From positions 20,559,650 to 20,623,649 of the forward strand of contig JASXTE010000014.1 in assembly GCA_030280995.1 (NCBI GenBank): a stretch of 64,000 nucleotides of DNA. The letters are read 5' to 3'. Below the pieces are notes generated by a model. That model saw only the letters and a list, made by a program, of their open reading frames with translations, did no database searches and had not been told where the DNA came from. The stretch is from Hemileia vastatrix. Taxonomy: Eukaryota; Basidiomycota; Pucciniomycetes; Pucciniales; Zaghouaniaceae. The translations under genes were made by a program, and so were the position numbers. Below are positions 47,391-60,549 of the stretch, in pieces. Numbering within the stretch: the first letter of the stretch is position 1; each line of letters opens with the position of its first letter.

Positions 47391-48965
47391 TTAATGTCTG
47401 TAGTAAGAAGCCTCTGGCGGTTGGTCCAGATTTTGGTGGCGTTTTTGCTTTTTGTTAGGATTGGAAGAAGAACAGTGTTCTTCGTGGTGTAGGCGGCTTG
47501 AAAGAGTATATGGATTGTAATGGTCAGGGACCGGAGTGGAAGGTAATTTTTGGGAAGAAGTGGAAGAAGCAGGGATAGAGTGTTGGAAGGTGTGCTTGAT
47601 TATTCTAGACATCTTCCAGTGGTCATCAAGGAGCTTTTTCCTCAGATTCTTTTCAAAGTCATTCAACGGACTGTGGAGGGCAAAGGCCTTAAGCATGTTT
47701 GAACATGTCATGCTTAGGTGTTGTTTCATGTTGGCTTAATTCAGTGTTAAGGTAGTTTCTAGATGTTGGCCAATCCCAATTGTAGTTTCAGGAGGCAGGG
47801 TTCCAACTACACAGAAGAATTAGATCAGTAATTTTTCTCTGTTGAAGAAATTGGATTTATTAATTTGGTACTTACAGATTGGAAGCTCATCAAATTTGTA
47901 AGCGGCTGGGATTTGAGCTGTTGAAAAAAGCTGAATGGATGTTGAAGTAGGATCAACCAGATAGAGGTATGGATTCTTATGATCATTCTCTAAATGGTGT
48001 TGAGAAGATGAAGGAGAAGAAGGGTGTTCCTGTGGCCTGGCTGGAGCAGTAGGGCTGCTGTTGTTGTTGTGGATATTATTATTTCTTGGCCCAGTTGGTT
48101 TGGACACTGGTGGTAGAGAACCAGGGTTGTTGAAGGAAGGATCAGGAAAAGTTGACCTGGAAGCTGATTGTGATTTGTTAGATGAAGATCTAGAAGAAAG
48201 GGAACCATCAGAGGAATAATTGGCGGCCAGAGGAGAGGTGTAGTTAGTTCTTCTTGAAGTAACCAGAGATTTTTGTTTGGAAGCAGTGTTGCGTGCTCTG
48301 GTGTTTTCAGAAGGTCCTCTGGCAGGTTTTCTAGAGATTTTGGAATTTTTGGGGTTGTCTGGGGAAGAAATCTTGTGTATATGCATTGCTCTGGGAGTAC
48401 TAGGAGGTATCTGGGTAGAGTAATTGGTGTTTAATGGTGTATTTTGGCTGTTATCTAGCTGAATTTGGGAGTTTTGAGCCTGATTTTTGCTTATTGGCAA
48501 GGCGGGTGGGCCGCCCAACGTCAGGAGGGCTTCCTGGACGCAGTCTAGTAGCCTGGGAGCTGATTTTTAAGCTGATTTGGCCAAATTTGCTGAGATAAAA
48601 GCAGATTCTTGAGAAAATAAAGCAGGTCTTTTAGGGAGTGATTTGGAAATAGAGCGGCGTGATCTTCTGGAAGGAGCGGAAGGTAAAGAAGAGGAAGCGG
48701 GTCCAAGTTCTGGTGACCTGGTAGGAGAACTGGAAATATATTTGTGTGAAGGTGAAGGCAGAGGTATTAGATAGTTGGGGTCTCTGTCACATCTTTTCTT
48801 TTTAGAGTTGCAAGAATCACAGGCTCTGTTATAGAATTTGGCTTGAGGAGTAGGAAGAGTGAAGGTACAAGGCCTGCACATGTGGATGCACTGTTTACAA
48901 GCAAAGTCCTTTGGAGCAGTGAGACAGGGAAAGTCCGATGGGTCAAAGTCTGGGTATTCAGCCAT
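47391..48965 (-). pseudogene. cysteine-cluster protein (C-x2-C-x6-C), two in-frame TAA
   Basis: Exon 1 48965-47876 and exon 2 47806-47391 join in phase (GTAAGT donor, GTGTAG acceptor), about 500 codons. TAA codons at 48569-48567 and 47738-47736 interrupt an otherwise open frame. Residues about 20-60 contain CKQCIHMCRPC and ACDSCNSKKKRCDRD. The second block has the C-x2-C-x6-C spacing of the first half of a fungal Zn2Cys6 cluster, so DNA binding is plausible. The remainder is Ser/Pro/Asn-rich with a helical C-terminal part (NDFEKNLRKKLLDDHWKMSR). The intact gene at 49676-50300 is a shorter paralog. Changes such as CAA-to-TAA would explain both stops. Its opposite orientation to the Ty3 remnant and the flanking LTR-like repeats leave open whether it belongs to a transposable element. 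Confidence 0.65.
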
Positions 48966-49099
48966 GATCTGTGAAGGAAAAAATAATGAAGAGAAAAGAG
49001 ATGAATGAAAATTTTGTCAGTGATGAGTAGATAATGAAGAAAGAGTGGAAGCTCAGCAGGTTGGCTGTTGAGCACTTTGCATGGAGGTGGCTCCGCCCT

Positions 49100-49630
49100 T
49101 ATATGCAAAATGTGGTTAGTCCGTCAAGACTTTAAACTGAACACTGGTAGTCCTCCAAGACTTAAACTGGCTGGCTATTTAAATATTGCTTCAAGATTTT
49201 TATCTTTTATTACTAATGTGGATCTGCAGTCCATCAAGACTTTAAAATTTGAAATGGTATAGTCCCCCAAGACTATAAACTGAGGATGGTTTAATGGTGG
49301 AGTCCTTCAGGACTATAAACTGATAATGTGGAGTTGGTGTGATTCTGGCAGAGGGCACCCAAGGGGGAGTCTCTGAATTTTGTTAAGGCAAGTGTGTGGG
49401 TAACTGATGAGCTGGCTGCTCTGTAGAACAGTTACCCCAGAATGTTAGTTTGTTTCTTTGGTCTTTAATGTTTTGATCTCTGGTTCTGTCTTTTTGATTC
49501 AGGTTTTTAAGTCCCCCAAGAATATAAACTGAGGATTTTTGAGTCCCCCAAGACTATAAAATGAGGGCTATTAGTCCCCCAAGACTTAAAACTGAGGATT
49601 AGTCCCCCAAGACTTTAAAATGAGGAGTTT
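49100..49630. repeat. ~30-bp minisatellite plus third LTR-like copy
   Basis: Up to ten loosely tandem units of AGTCCCCCAAGACTATAAAC plus TGAGGATTT occur at 49117-49345 and 49500-49625. They are separated by a third copy of the LTR-like repeat (49351-49540). Traces of the unit (GACTTTAAACTGG) are also in the two copies at 46143-46640. Confidence 0.8.
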
Positions 49631-49675
49631 TTTTATTTTTTTATTTATAAATCAAGATTTTCAGGCAAGAAGTAA

Positions 49676-50300
49676 TCAAAGAAAAGAATCAAGAGATGTA
49701 AAAAAATGTTTGGCATTGGCTTTGAACTGGTGCATGAGTTTCTTCCTTTTTTCAAGGTCCTGTGGGTTCCTGGCAGGAGTGGATTGGAAGTAATTTAGGA
49801 TGAGATGCTTCTGTTGAGATGAATGTTGTTGGAAGTTATCTTTGATGGTGGGCAATGGATTAGATGGGGGTTCTTCAATGGTTCCCACATTTTCATCATC
49901 ACTGTCTGGATGGAAATGGACTGTAAATTTGTCAGATTGAATTTCAGTATGAAGAAGTATTGGACTTACCATCAGAAGGAGCAGGGATGGAAGAGCTAGT
50001 GTTTGTAGCAGGGTTGGCACTCTTTTTTGAAGGGTGTAATTTGTTGACCAGTCTGGGGATCAGGATGGATGGTCTGGATCTTTTGGTGCTGGTGGAAGGT
50101 GGATCAGGTTGTGGAGGAGGAGAAGATGTTAGAGAGGACAATGGAACAGGTCTGAAAAAAGTCTTTTTCCTAGAGTGACAGGCATCACAGGAGGTTCTGT
50201 AGGGATGAGCTGGAGGTGTGATGGTACAGATGAGATTGTTTTCAATGCAGTATTGGCAAGGACCCATGTCAGTAGAAGATTTGGAGAGGAAGCTGAACAT
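49676..50300 (-). CDS. cysteine-cluster protein, 191 aa, paralog of 47391-48965
   Basis: Two exons, 50300-49970 and 49920-49676, joined by a 49-nt GTAAGT...TTACAG intron, no stop. The N-terminus has CQYCIENNLICTITPP and SCDACHSRKK, matching the paralog's CKQC...CTF and ACDSCNSKKK, but the third Cys of the C-x2-C-x6-C block is Phe, so a metal cluster of that kind would be incomplete. A Ser/Pro-rich middle and an acidic-to-helical C-terminus follow. Function unknown; possibly a DNA-binding relic. Both copies lie within 3 kb on the same strand, which suggests local duplication. Confidence 0.6.
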
Positions 50301-53300
50301 GGTGGTTGTGATGAAGGAGAATGTGGAAATTCTCTATTGGAGGGAGGATGTGGTCTTCCAACATTGGCAGAGCCCTTTGTTGGTCTATTTGGCATTGTTT
50401 TGATATGTTTTTAATGGCATTGTTTAATAATTGGGTGTTTTTCTGGAATTATTTGGCAAATATTGGGACTGCAGGGATGTGGATATTACCATTGGATAGC
50501 CCCGGTTTTTCTCTATATTTTATCTAATCCTCATCTTTGAAAATGCATTTTTATGTGGAATTAATACTGCATGTAAAATTTCTGTTGCAGGCTGTCATGT
50601 AACAATCAATCACAAGCCAAAAACTCCCCTTTAAAATCACAAAGCACATATCTAAATGTGATTTTACAGCTGAATGTGTCCTGAGACAGTGCTAAGTATT
50701 CTTTAACTCCCCTTTCAGTTTTCTTTTAGCTAATTTTATTATCATTTAATTTTCTCATGACCCTCAGTTTTGCACACTTAAACCTGTGATTGTTCATAGA
50801 AATGAACCTTTGAAATTGAGTGCTCAATTTATTAAATAACCTCAACTATAAAATTTTATCACTTTATTTATTTATTTATTGGTTTTTTATTCAGTTTTGT
50901 ATTTTATTTATATATGTGAGGGGAGGAGGAGGAAGCAAGAAGAAGTGAGAGGGAGAGGGAGAAAGATGGAGCAAGAGAGGTTTTACTGAAAAATCAAAAA
51001 ATAAATTTTTTTTTTTTTTTTAAATTCATAAAACATTATGAACAATGAAATGAGAAAAGAAAATTAAAAAAGGGAAAGAAAAAATTAACTACTACTACAA
51101 AGGAAAGAGATTTGCAATAAGATAATTTGTTGTAATAGGCCACAAGTAAATGAAACTGGTCAATTTGAGTCTTGTAAGTGGCAAGTTCTGTTCTCAGACT
51201 GCCTTAGTCTGGTCATTGCAGGAAATTTTGCAAAACTTTTTTCCATTTAGTGTTATCTTATCTTTTTTCTTCATTTTCAAAAGAATTTTTAATGAAACTA
51301 TTTACATGTTTTCTGAATAATTGTTCCATTGAATAGAAGGATTTATCACAAGGGTAAGTAAGAATATTAAAAAGTTTATTATCAAGTAAATGAGAAGGAG
51401 TAGTTTTCACATAATAGAGCCAGAGGTAAGAATTCTTTCTTTCAGATTCTGAATGAAAAGTACTGTTACAGGAGATTTCAAGACCATGTTATAAGGTTAA
51501 CCAGTCATTAGTGAATATTTCATTTTCCTTGTACTCTAAACCAAAATAAAGTATCTTGTGATCATGGTTTGAAGTAGTTGAATAATTCTCTCATAAAATC
51601 CATCAGTTTGATTCACTTCACAACCACAAATATTCATTAATTTGGAATTAAAATTGGTATTTCTTTCAGATATAATGGCTTCTGAAAAAATTTCTGTTTT
51701 AAGAATATGTAACCAAAATAGAAAAGCTCATTTTTTTGTGGAAATATCTTTATGAGTGGGAGTAAAGCTTCACATTTTTTGTAACTCTGTCAACAATGAC
51801 ACAGAAAGATTTGAATATTAATTTTTAGATTTTACAAGACCAATAGTAAAATACACATTAAATATTTTACATGGTTTACTTGGTCTTTCAATTTAATTTT
51901 TTCATTTTTCCTGCTCATTTATGAAAGCTTTTAAGCTATTTTCTTTTTTTTTTCCTTTGGAAAACTTGTCTACATCATCATTATTATTCTGTTTTTAATA
52001 GAGCATCAAAAATGTCATTATGTATCACTTTCTCAGCCACATTTATACATATGGCTACATAAAATACAAGTTTCTGTGAACATAATTGTATCAAATTTAT
52101 TGAAACCTACATTAATTTTAAACCTATACTGATGATAGTTGAGAGTATACATATATTACTTATTTTTCCCTATATCTACTTGCTCCTCATTTTGATCAGG
52201 TAATTTCATATTCTGATTATTTTTATATCATGTTACATTCTTTCTTAATTACTAACATGAAATATATAGATCTCTTTTTGCTCCTAATTATTATCAGCTC
52301 TGAGATCCATTGCACCTTCTCCTGCTTTACTAAACTATCCAAGTCCAGCAATTTTCCCAGAGTTATTATTTTAATTTGGACACTTTATTCCACATCATCA
52401 TCAAGAATGGCCATTTTTCCAACACCCCATTCAGACTTGCCATTGATATGGAATCACCATTTAGTCCAGCCATTTTTCCCAGATCATCAAGTTGTATTTT
52501 ATACCCCACAGCACCAATCCAGTATTTCTTTTAGACTGTTTCCTCTAGCCCATCTTCACAATTTTCCATTGGGCCTTTTCTCCCATATTAATTTTATCAT
52601 TTTATTTTTTATCAATTGTTGGCCCATTGTCACCAAATCATTTTTATTAAAAATAAAATATTTAAACATTAAAATATAACAATTTACCAGTCATTATTTT
52701 TAATTTCTGGTAAGAATCAAAGGATTCAACATAAATTGTTAGGAGGTATCAAAGTTTGAAATCTTCCATTTCAAAATACCTCATTTTTCCACCAAATTAA
52801 CTATGACTATTTTTTAAAATATGACATATTGTGCCCCCAAAACCCCTTTTTATTGAGAGTTAATGTCAACTTTGTGGCTTTCCTTTTGTGTTGTATATTG
52901 CCTTTTAAATAATTACAAATTTCTAACTTTGTTACCCCCTAATATAAATTTTTTGAATAGAATCAAGTGGCCTTATATTTTTATATCTGGTGCATGTTAT
53001 AACCAATGAATAATCTCCAAAGATTCATTTCTCATCACTTTCTGTTGGAACAAAAGATTAAGTTCAATTTAATATTAATAGACACTTACACTTTAAGCCT
53101 GGATATCCCCAAAACTGAGTAAAATATGCATATAAAGAATGATGGAGGCATGTATTACACATGGGGACAATAAGTGAAAGTGTACAATATGTATACATAA
53201 GTGAAATAAGTCAGTTGATACAATATATGCCATTATAACACTTTAAATACACTCATATATCCACCTTTTATAGTTCTTATGTACTTAATATTAGTTTGGA

Positions 53301-54860
53301 ATATGTTAAGGAAATCTTAAGAGCCTTAGACATAAGGTTACATAATTTTTAAGTGGACTTAAACATGTTATTTTATTTATTATAGTGAAATAATGAATAA
53401 ATGTGCTATAAATCACTTAAAAGTTGAATAAATGTGCTATAAATTTTATAATATTAAAATTGTGCTTTGACAGATCAATTTGCCTTATTTAGGACTATTG
53501 ATATGGCTACTTAAATGTATTAAAATAACACATTTAAAAATTGATGTTTTTTATGTTAGAAATGGCTTATGTGTACTGGGCCTTATGCTGCCTGATTTAT
53601 CCCATGTGCATAGCTTAATTATTGACAAATTTAGTAATTTCATTCTAAAATTACCCCACATTGTATGCTCTATATGTGCAAAAATGCTAAAATAAGAAAG
53701 AGGTGCTTATTTAGTGTCCTAATTTCATTATTAGTGCATTGACCTCATTATATGCACTAATTTTATTAATAACCTCATGATTGGAGCCCAGATTTCACTA
53801 CCATGCTTAAAATTGCCTATTTAGTCAAGTATTTACCCATTCAAGCGCCTACCAAGAATCTGCATTCATTCACCCCACATTTCACATCTTATTTTGGGTT
53901 TCTCAAAGGTTTCTCAGGCTATATTGGTAATTTTCAGATAGGGATTTCAAATATATATTTGTAATAATTAATACCTTCACTTCTACTTTTAATCCCACTC
54001 AGTTAGACATTATATTTAGGTCCATTCTTTCTTTATATAGTCTTTTATTTTAAGAATTACACACATATACTCTCATTTTTGTTATTACTTTCTTTTGATG
54101 GATTAACCCCTGTTATTTTCGTGTTTTGTTGCTCACATGAAGCTAAGATTTAGCAAGTTGTTTATCTTCTAGAGGTGACCAATGTTCTACTCAAGGTTTC
54201 CTGAGCTTGGTTGAGGAAGTGGGTGATGGGGATGGTTATGTACAGGGTGGAAAATTATGAGTTGGAACTTCTGGAGATGTATTTTGGCTCATTTCAGGAG
54301 AGAAAGCCACAAACTAGAGTGCAGGAAGAATGAAGTGGAAGTGGAATGTTAGCAGAACACTGGTGGATCAGAGGAATGAAGCTCAAATGGCAAGATAGTG
54401 CAAAAGTAGCTGGAGGGAGGGAGGGTATGGGTTGATGTGTGCTACAGAATTGGCCAAAATATGAAAAAAAACATAAAGTGAAAAAAAATGCAAAAACTAA
54501 ACACATCAGAGGCTTAAGCTACATAACATTAAGACCATAATGTGAAAATAGAGCTCCATTATTGTCATTTATGCAATTTTTATTCATCATTTGCCAATCT
54601 TAATAAAATAGCAAAAGTGATGATTGGAGTGAAAAGGGCAAGTTAATGCAAAAATAATTGCATAAATGGGCTAATTTAATCGATGATTGTAAAACAAAGG
54701 ATACATAGATACATAATTTTACAAAAAAAAAAAAAAGAAAATGATATAAGTTTTCCAAATGTAGAGTATGTCTGTTGTGTATGGTGTGTCCGACTAGCTT
54801 TTCCCGGTATTTTACACTCCAGGGCTTTTGGTGCCTGTGTCAATAATCTGGACATCATGA
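50301..54860. other. 4.5 kb without a recognisable gene
   Basis: AT-rich, with purine-rich and T-rich low complexity near 50920-51020. Several frames of 60-150 codons show no domain, no sensible codon pattern and no splice support. One half of a dispersed repeat pair lies at 52740-52950. Confidence 0.55.
52740..52950 (+). repeat. dispersed repeat, copy 1
   Basis: GGTATCAAAGTTTGAAATCT ... CCATTTCAAAATACC ... CAAAACCCCTTTTTA ... GTGGCTTTCCTTTTGTG ... CCCCCTAATAT. A second copy with the same order of blocks lies at 63030-63240. Roughly 70% identity by eye; origin unknown. Confidence 0.75.
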
Positions 54861-55022
54861 CACTGCAACAAATGTTTGTTTCGTCTTGGGGCGCAACAGT
54901 TAAGTAACAATTGTTTTTAGCACTTAAAGGTCTTAAGTGGGTCTTAAGTGCAAAAAAACAATTGTTTCGTAACTGTTGCGCATTTGTTGCGCCCCATGGT
55001 AAAACAAACATGTGCTGTAGTG
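54861..55022. mobile_element. 162-bp CACTA-type MITE
   Basis: The left end CACTGCAACAAATGTTTGTT and the right end, read inverted as CACTACAGCACATGTTTGTT, pair over at least 21 bp with 4 differences. Further inward both arms carry GGGGCGCAACA...CAGTTA and AACAATTGTTTTT, so the whole element is a foldback. TGA is duplicated at 54858-54860 and 55023-55025. No coding capacity. Confidence 0.93.
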
Positions 55023-55399
55023 TGAATCATGTTCTAATTGAATATTGTTGTTTTGTTTTGCCCAAAGGATTTCTCACCATAAACGTCATTATTATTTCCT
55101 GAGTTGACTTGAACTTGCATTGTTTTGCAGAGTCTGATTTATTTATGACGACGATAAAGAGGCTGCGGATTTTCAGATTAGTGAAATTTAAATAGGAAGA
55201 ATGGATGATTTTTTTAGGAGTTTGTCCGGACCCCAGACCGTTGTTCAAGCTATGGGAAGAAGGAAGACAGATGGAGTGAATCATATGCAATGCACAGGAT
55301 CGTCTGTTCGACAGTTCGATCGGTAGCACATGTCAATGGCAGCCACTCTGAGATTGGGATCGCCAAGCTCGCCTCCTTTGCTGTCCTGCGACGACCATC
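55023..55399 (+). promoter_or_regulatory. promoter and 5' untranslated region of CAC2
   Basis: Less AT-rich than the surroundings. It contains the presumed promoter of the CAF-1 gene. No TATA or other motif can be assigned with confidence. The CACTA-type MITE ends 377 bp before the start codon. Confidence 0.4.
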
Positions 55400-58218
55400 A
55401 TGCGCGCAAAAGCGATCGAAATCCGCTGGCATAGCACAAAGCCTATCTATTCAAGTGACTTTCAGCCTTCGGTTCCCTCCAATCTTCATCTTCTCCTGCC
55501 GAATCGTCCGTCACCCGCGGCGACAAGCAGCGGTCATCCTGCGTCTGGCAATGATCCCCACCGTTTGGGAAAAGCCTGGAGACTTGCCACTGCCGGCGGA
55601 GACAATTTGGTGATGGTGTGCCTTTTCTTCGTCTCAACAGTCAAAGTTGTCATTCATCGTTTGTCTTTAGATCTGGCTCGTCTATCCCAAGCCTACCCCC
55701 GTTCAGCTTGCTAACACTCATGTCAAATTACCTCAAGGTGTCGTCGACGATAAAAACGTCGGTCCTATTGTCGAGTATCTCGCCACCCTGGCAAAGCATC
55801 AGGGTGTCGTCAATGTCGTCAGGTTTTGTCCCAAAGGTATCTTTTCTTTTCCACAGATCCACCTACAATTCATCCCTTCAGGTCTTTTTTTTCTTGGTCT
55901 TAATGCTTGCTTTGATTCTTATGTATCAGGCGAGATGTTGGCCTCTGCTGGAGATGGTTGGCTTCCCATAGCTTTTTTCACAATATGTTATTTGGCAAGC
56001 TCGTTAACTTTGATGCCAAATCATCATCAATCAATGTCTCCCTTACAGATGGAAATGTCCTTCTTTGGGTTCTTTCCTCAAATCCATCGCATTCTTACTT
56101 TGGTGAATCTGTAGAAGATAAACTTTACGATAGGGAAAGCTGGAGAACAAGATTGATGCTCAGGTATAGACACTTTGCTTTTTAAATCAAAATCAAATTT
56201 GACCAATATTCATTTGGCTTGGATGATTGCCATTTCAGAGGTCCCGCTCAATGCGAAATATATGACATAGCCTGGTCACCTTGCGGGGATTTTTTATTAA
56301 CTGGTGATACAGCTAAAACAGCCCGGATCTGGAATGTCACAGACGGTATGTCGATCTCATTGTATGAGACATCTCATTCAAACTGTTCAACTCATTTACT
56401 AAACCAAAATCATTCATTTAGGAACTTGTATTAAACAGATTGCTGAGCATAGCAATTTTGTCCAAGGTGTTGCTTGGGATCCATTGGGTCACTTTATTGC
56501 AACTCAGAGCAGTGATCGGTAGGTTTTTGGCCATCTTTTTGTATTTTATCGTAGATATAGATATGATCAAATATCCCAAGAAAAGCCAAGTTAAATAAAA
56601 AAAACAAAAATATTTCTACCAGCACTGTTCATGTTTACTCCATTCAAATAAACCGGGACTGTAATGGTGGTGCAACAGCAGAAGTTAGTCATGTCAGCAA
56701 ACACCACAAGATTGACTGCTGGCCTTCCAAGCTCGTGACAACTTGGGCTTCTACTGCTGGGCGTTCTAATCCCCCTGCGATCTCCAGTTTGAGTCCAATT
56801 CAGCCCCTCAGTAGCGAGGTTCAACCACCACCTCCACCATTGACCAGCGGGAATCTAAGTGGTCGACCTCCTTCGGCCTCCAATAAGCTTGAATTAGGAT
56901 CGCATCCTCCGTCAACTGCCAGTAGTGTTACCACTGAAGTGACGACGTCTCACATGATTCATAATGAAGAGTCCATGTTGCCCCCTGCGGAAATTCCACA
57001 TCACCATTATCGATCACGAGGTCGCCCTGCTTCTCGTTCTTGTCAATCTTCAGTTTCTTCTCCCTCATTTCATCCAACCAGATCTCCTTCTCCTGCTCTA
57101 CCTCTTCCTGCCATCAACATATCAGATTCCGTTTCTTCATCAGCTTCATCGGCATCCTCTGATTTTGAGGGTATTAGTCGGACAGTCTTACTATATGGGG
57201 ATGAAGGTGCAAGCGCCTTTTTTCGGCGGCTTAGCTGGAGTTTGGATGGGAGCCTATTAATAACACCTGCTGGTCGATTGGAATCTGAATGGGAGCTTCC
57301 GACTTTGGCTAAGAAAAGAAAAAAGACTGAAGACGATAAAGAGATGTCTAAGCTAAATGATGAACCTGTTTTTACCAATGCAAACAATCCTACTGTTTGG
57401 ATTTACGGCCGCAAAAGCATTGAAAGTGGAAGTCATGTCCCCATTGCCCATCTTCCAGGTCATAAAACTAGCTCAATAGCTATACGATTTTCTCCTGTAG
57501 TTTACCAACTGCGTAAAATAAATCCAGCTGCAACAAAGAAGAAGGCAAAATGTCCAATCATCAAGTTGGATAAAGGAGAAGATATACAGATTGAAATAAA
57601 TCAAAACTTAGAATCTGGACCCACAACTTCAGATCAATCTGACTCTGATGGTGTAAATACACACCCAGGGCCTGTGGGAGTATTTGACTTACCCTATAGA
57701 TTGGTTTATGCTGTTGCAACGCATGATACGGTTTTTGTGTATGATACCCAACAATCAAGCCCGATTTGCATGTTTGGAAATTTGCATTATTCTAGCTTTA
57801 CGGATCTTACTTGGTGAGGGGATGTTTAATATTTTCCTTGCTGCACAGTGATTCTTACTGTTTTATTTTATTTTTTAGGAGTTCTGATGGCGAAACAATG
57901 ATTTTGAGTTCAAGTGACGGATATTGTTCGCTGGTAGCATTTGAATCTAACGAGCTTGGAACACCTTATCCAACTACGTCACCATTCTATACTCAGCATT
58001 TTCCTCAATTCGCACCTCGTTCGGCTGTTATCCCCACTCCTGTCCTAACGACTCTAGATGCCAAACCTAAAATGGAAAATTCACCTATAGGTGGTGGTGG
58101 CCCTTCTAGCGCGCAGTGTGAAACAAAACCTTTAAATGAGGAGAAGCCACAAGAGTCGGAACCACCAAATAAAAAGCGTAGAGTAGCTCTTACATTTGTT
58201 GGTCCAATAACAAATTGA
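55400..58218 (+). CDS. CAC2: chromatin assembly factor 1 subunit p60/Cac2 (CHAF1B-like), WD40
   Basis: Eight exons in phase: 55400-55615, 55671-55836, 55930-55956, 56049-56163, 56239-56345, 56422-56518, 56633-57813 and 57879-58218, with introns of 55-114 nt. The start MRAKAIEIRWHSTKPIYSSD is the usual opening of this family. WD-repeat blocks follow: TAGGDNLVMIWLVYP, ASAGDDGNVLLW, CEIYDIAWSPCGDFLLTGD with ARIWNV, FVQGVAWDPLGHFIATQSSD with VHVYSI, then a Ser/Pro-rich linker (about residues 270-400), FFRRLSWSLDGSLLITPAG, SIAIRFSPVVYQLR, RLVYAVATHDTVFVYDTQ, and DLTWSSDGETMILSSSDGYC. A basic C-terminus (PPNKKRRVAL) probably carries the nuclear signal. With two partners it forms CAF-1, which deposits H3-H4 behind replication forks with PCNA. 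The gene looks intact and single-copy-like, unlike the transposon cargo. Confidence 0.95.
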
Positions 58219-60187
58219 GGCGCCAACCGAGAAATTTAAATAAAATTAAAAAGTTCCGCATGACGCCCCATCATACTTGCTAGAAGAAACTTATGGGCAT
58301 ATTACGTATTTCTATTACCCTGAGTTAACGCTCATTTTGGGTTTATTTCATTGAATATTCTGTTTTGAAATATATACAAGTAAACGACATGGGTTGCTTG
58401 TTGACTTATAACATGCTCTTTGTTGCCTAAATAATGGTTTCCACTTGATATGTGCCGCAATTGGGTTTTCATCTGCTTGCGTAATTTAGACACATAACAC
58501 AGATATATATACATTGGCGTGTGCGTAAGATAAAAAAAACTATAATGGGTGTGTTGTGTGGGGTGGGAAGTCTGAAGGACCATGGGATTTAAGGGTCATA
58601 GAGAAAGGGGGATTTGGTAAGACAAAAAGAGTGAAGGAAAGACAATTTGGTTAATAAACTGAAAGTTTACATGAAGAAAATCATAAAAGCGAGAGAGGAT
58701 GGACTTAGTATCTTTAGAAAGAGAGAGAGATCAAAAGTTAGTTTTAATTAATTTGAAGAATAAAAAGATAGAAGGAAGATATATGTGGTTCTGATGGTCG
58801 GGTTTAAGGTTTGAGTCGCCACAAAAAAAAGGATAAATAATACAAGGAGGGATTTGTACAGGAGTCCTCTCCCAGTTTTTCATTTTTTTATACATTATTT
58901 TGTGGTATCACTGGTTCAAGTTTATGGAATGGAACATATTTGAGTGAATGATTCCCCAGATACATCTAAATGAATTTAGTGTGGTAATTATTAACAGGTA
59001 AAAGATTTTGTGTCTTTAATCACCTAGACATCCCAATTGCAGAAATTGAAAAAAAAAAAAAAAGAATATAGAGAGAAAGAAGATGAGCATGAGACAATGA
59101 ATGGTATTTGAATAAATGCTTGATTATTGACCAAGAAATGTTTCCTGTAGCTTAAGAATTGTCGAACCTACTTTCTTTATAATGTTTTATATCTAAGCTC
59201 ATTCTTTTCGTCAAGTGGAGTCCAAGAACAATAGTTTTATATTTTATATTTATAAAAAATGTTTTTCGATCACTTATTCATCAGCTCATTCTAGTTTGAT
59301 TACCTAAATTTAGACTAAGATAGTTTGACTGTTTGTTAACTATTTCATCATCAATTTCTTTAATCAATTGATCTAAACTTATATTCCTTTTATCTTGATT
59401 ATTTATCCGCACCAGATTCTCAGGTCATATTATTTACATATTCAACAAGCTGAACCTATTGGCTTTATCTTGTGTAAAGTTTACCTCTGGGAATCGGTAA
59501 ATTTATGGAAGATGACTTTTAATTTTAAGAATAGAAAGTTTATTTGTTATGATATATGGTTTAATTTTTCTAAATTTTTGTTTATGATTGTGGATGGACG
59601 GTTGAAGAGTGATGTATAAAAAATTAAAAGCTCCAAAATATTTTGTCTCGGCGTCGCATTTCGTCTTGTATGCACTAAAAAATCAAAAACATATGTGTAA
59701 TAGTACTGTAAGATAAAAGTATATTATTTATTTGATTTGAACCACCTTGCATCTGATTTAACAAGTCTGAAAGTGGAGATATCGTGAGACGGTGAGAGCT
59801 TTTCAGCAAAAGAAAAACAAAACAAAACATAATCACTTAATCAAGTTAGTTACAAAATAAAACAGTAATCAAGTGAAAGTGATTTAGTTTGCAATAGAGG
59901 CACCCAAAATTTGTTAATTACCATGTTTAACAAGAAAGGTTAACGTTTGTCATTTTGGAGTAGGAAATAATTCTGAAACAAATTTCCATACAAAACTATC
60001 AATTATCTGTGTAAGGCATATTAGTCTACCTATATTATCTTCACATATACTCGAAAGTTTAACTTAGAACAGAAAACATTATTCAAATACTTCTTGATCT
60101 CGTACTTATACAACGCTAATTAAAAAAAGGAAAAAAAAAAAAAATATTACTTTTGAAAATCCAAAACACCCCAGTTTATCATATCAA
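58219..60187. other. non-coding region downstream of CAC2
   Basis: The 3' flank of CAC2 and about 1.9 kb of AT-rich sequence. The short frames here lack motifs. No RNA gene recognised. Confidence 0.5.
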
Positions 60188-60320
60188 CCACCATGAAAAA
60201 AAAAAAAAAAAAAAAAAAAGGTTGGTACCTGCTAGCAGGTTCTTCCTCCCAATTGAGCTACCATAGTTCAGTCAGGGATAGGAACCTGCTACCAGGTGCC
60301 AGGTTTTTTTTCTGGCGAAC
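60188..60320. repeat. small foldback with GCTAGC palindrome, possible transposon relic
   Basis: The left part reads CACCATG, a long A run, GGTTGG and ACCTGCTAGCAGGT. The right part, inverted, reads CCAGAAAAAAAACCTGG and ACCTGGTAGCAGGTTCC. The order CACC(A), A-rich spacer, G-containing step, GCTAGC palindrome recalls the ends of the large elements, but the right end lacks GTGGTG and no 3-bp duplication is evident. Confidence 0.4.
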
Positions 60321-60549
60321 TAACACTACTTATAGATCACAACGGTACCATTGATCTTAAAAAGACTTTAACTAATTTTTTTTACTTAAGAATACGATTA
60401 TCTACAACTTAAATATCTAGGGAATAAAGCGACAATATTCTTCATTCAGTTCCTGATGGGATCAAATTTTATATTGGTAAAAATGAATATCTGACCATTA
60501 CAATAATTTCATCCATTGGTAAGATTAAAGATTCAATAGGCTTCTTGCT

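Noticed and set aside
52230..52679. 149-codon plus-strand frame with a hydrophobic start
   Set aside because: No domain, no upstream or downstream exon, AT-driven composition; a signal-peptide-like start alone is not enough.
60188..60320. Left end of another giant element
   Set aside because: The GCTAGC palindrome and CACCA start fit, but an inverted partner lies only about 100 bp away and lacks GTGGTG; kept only as a small foldback.
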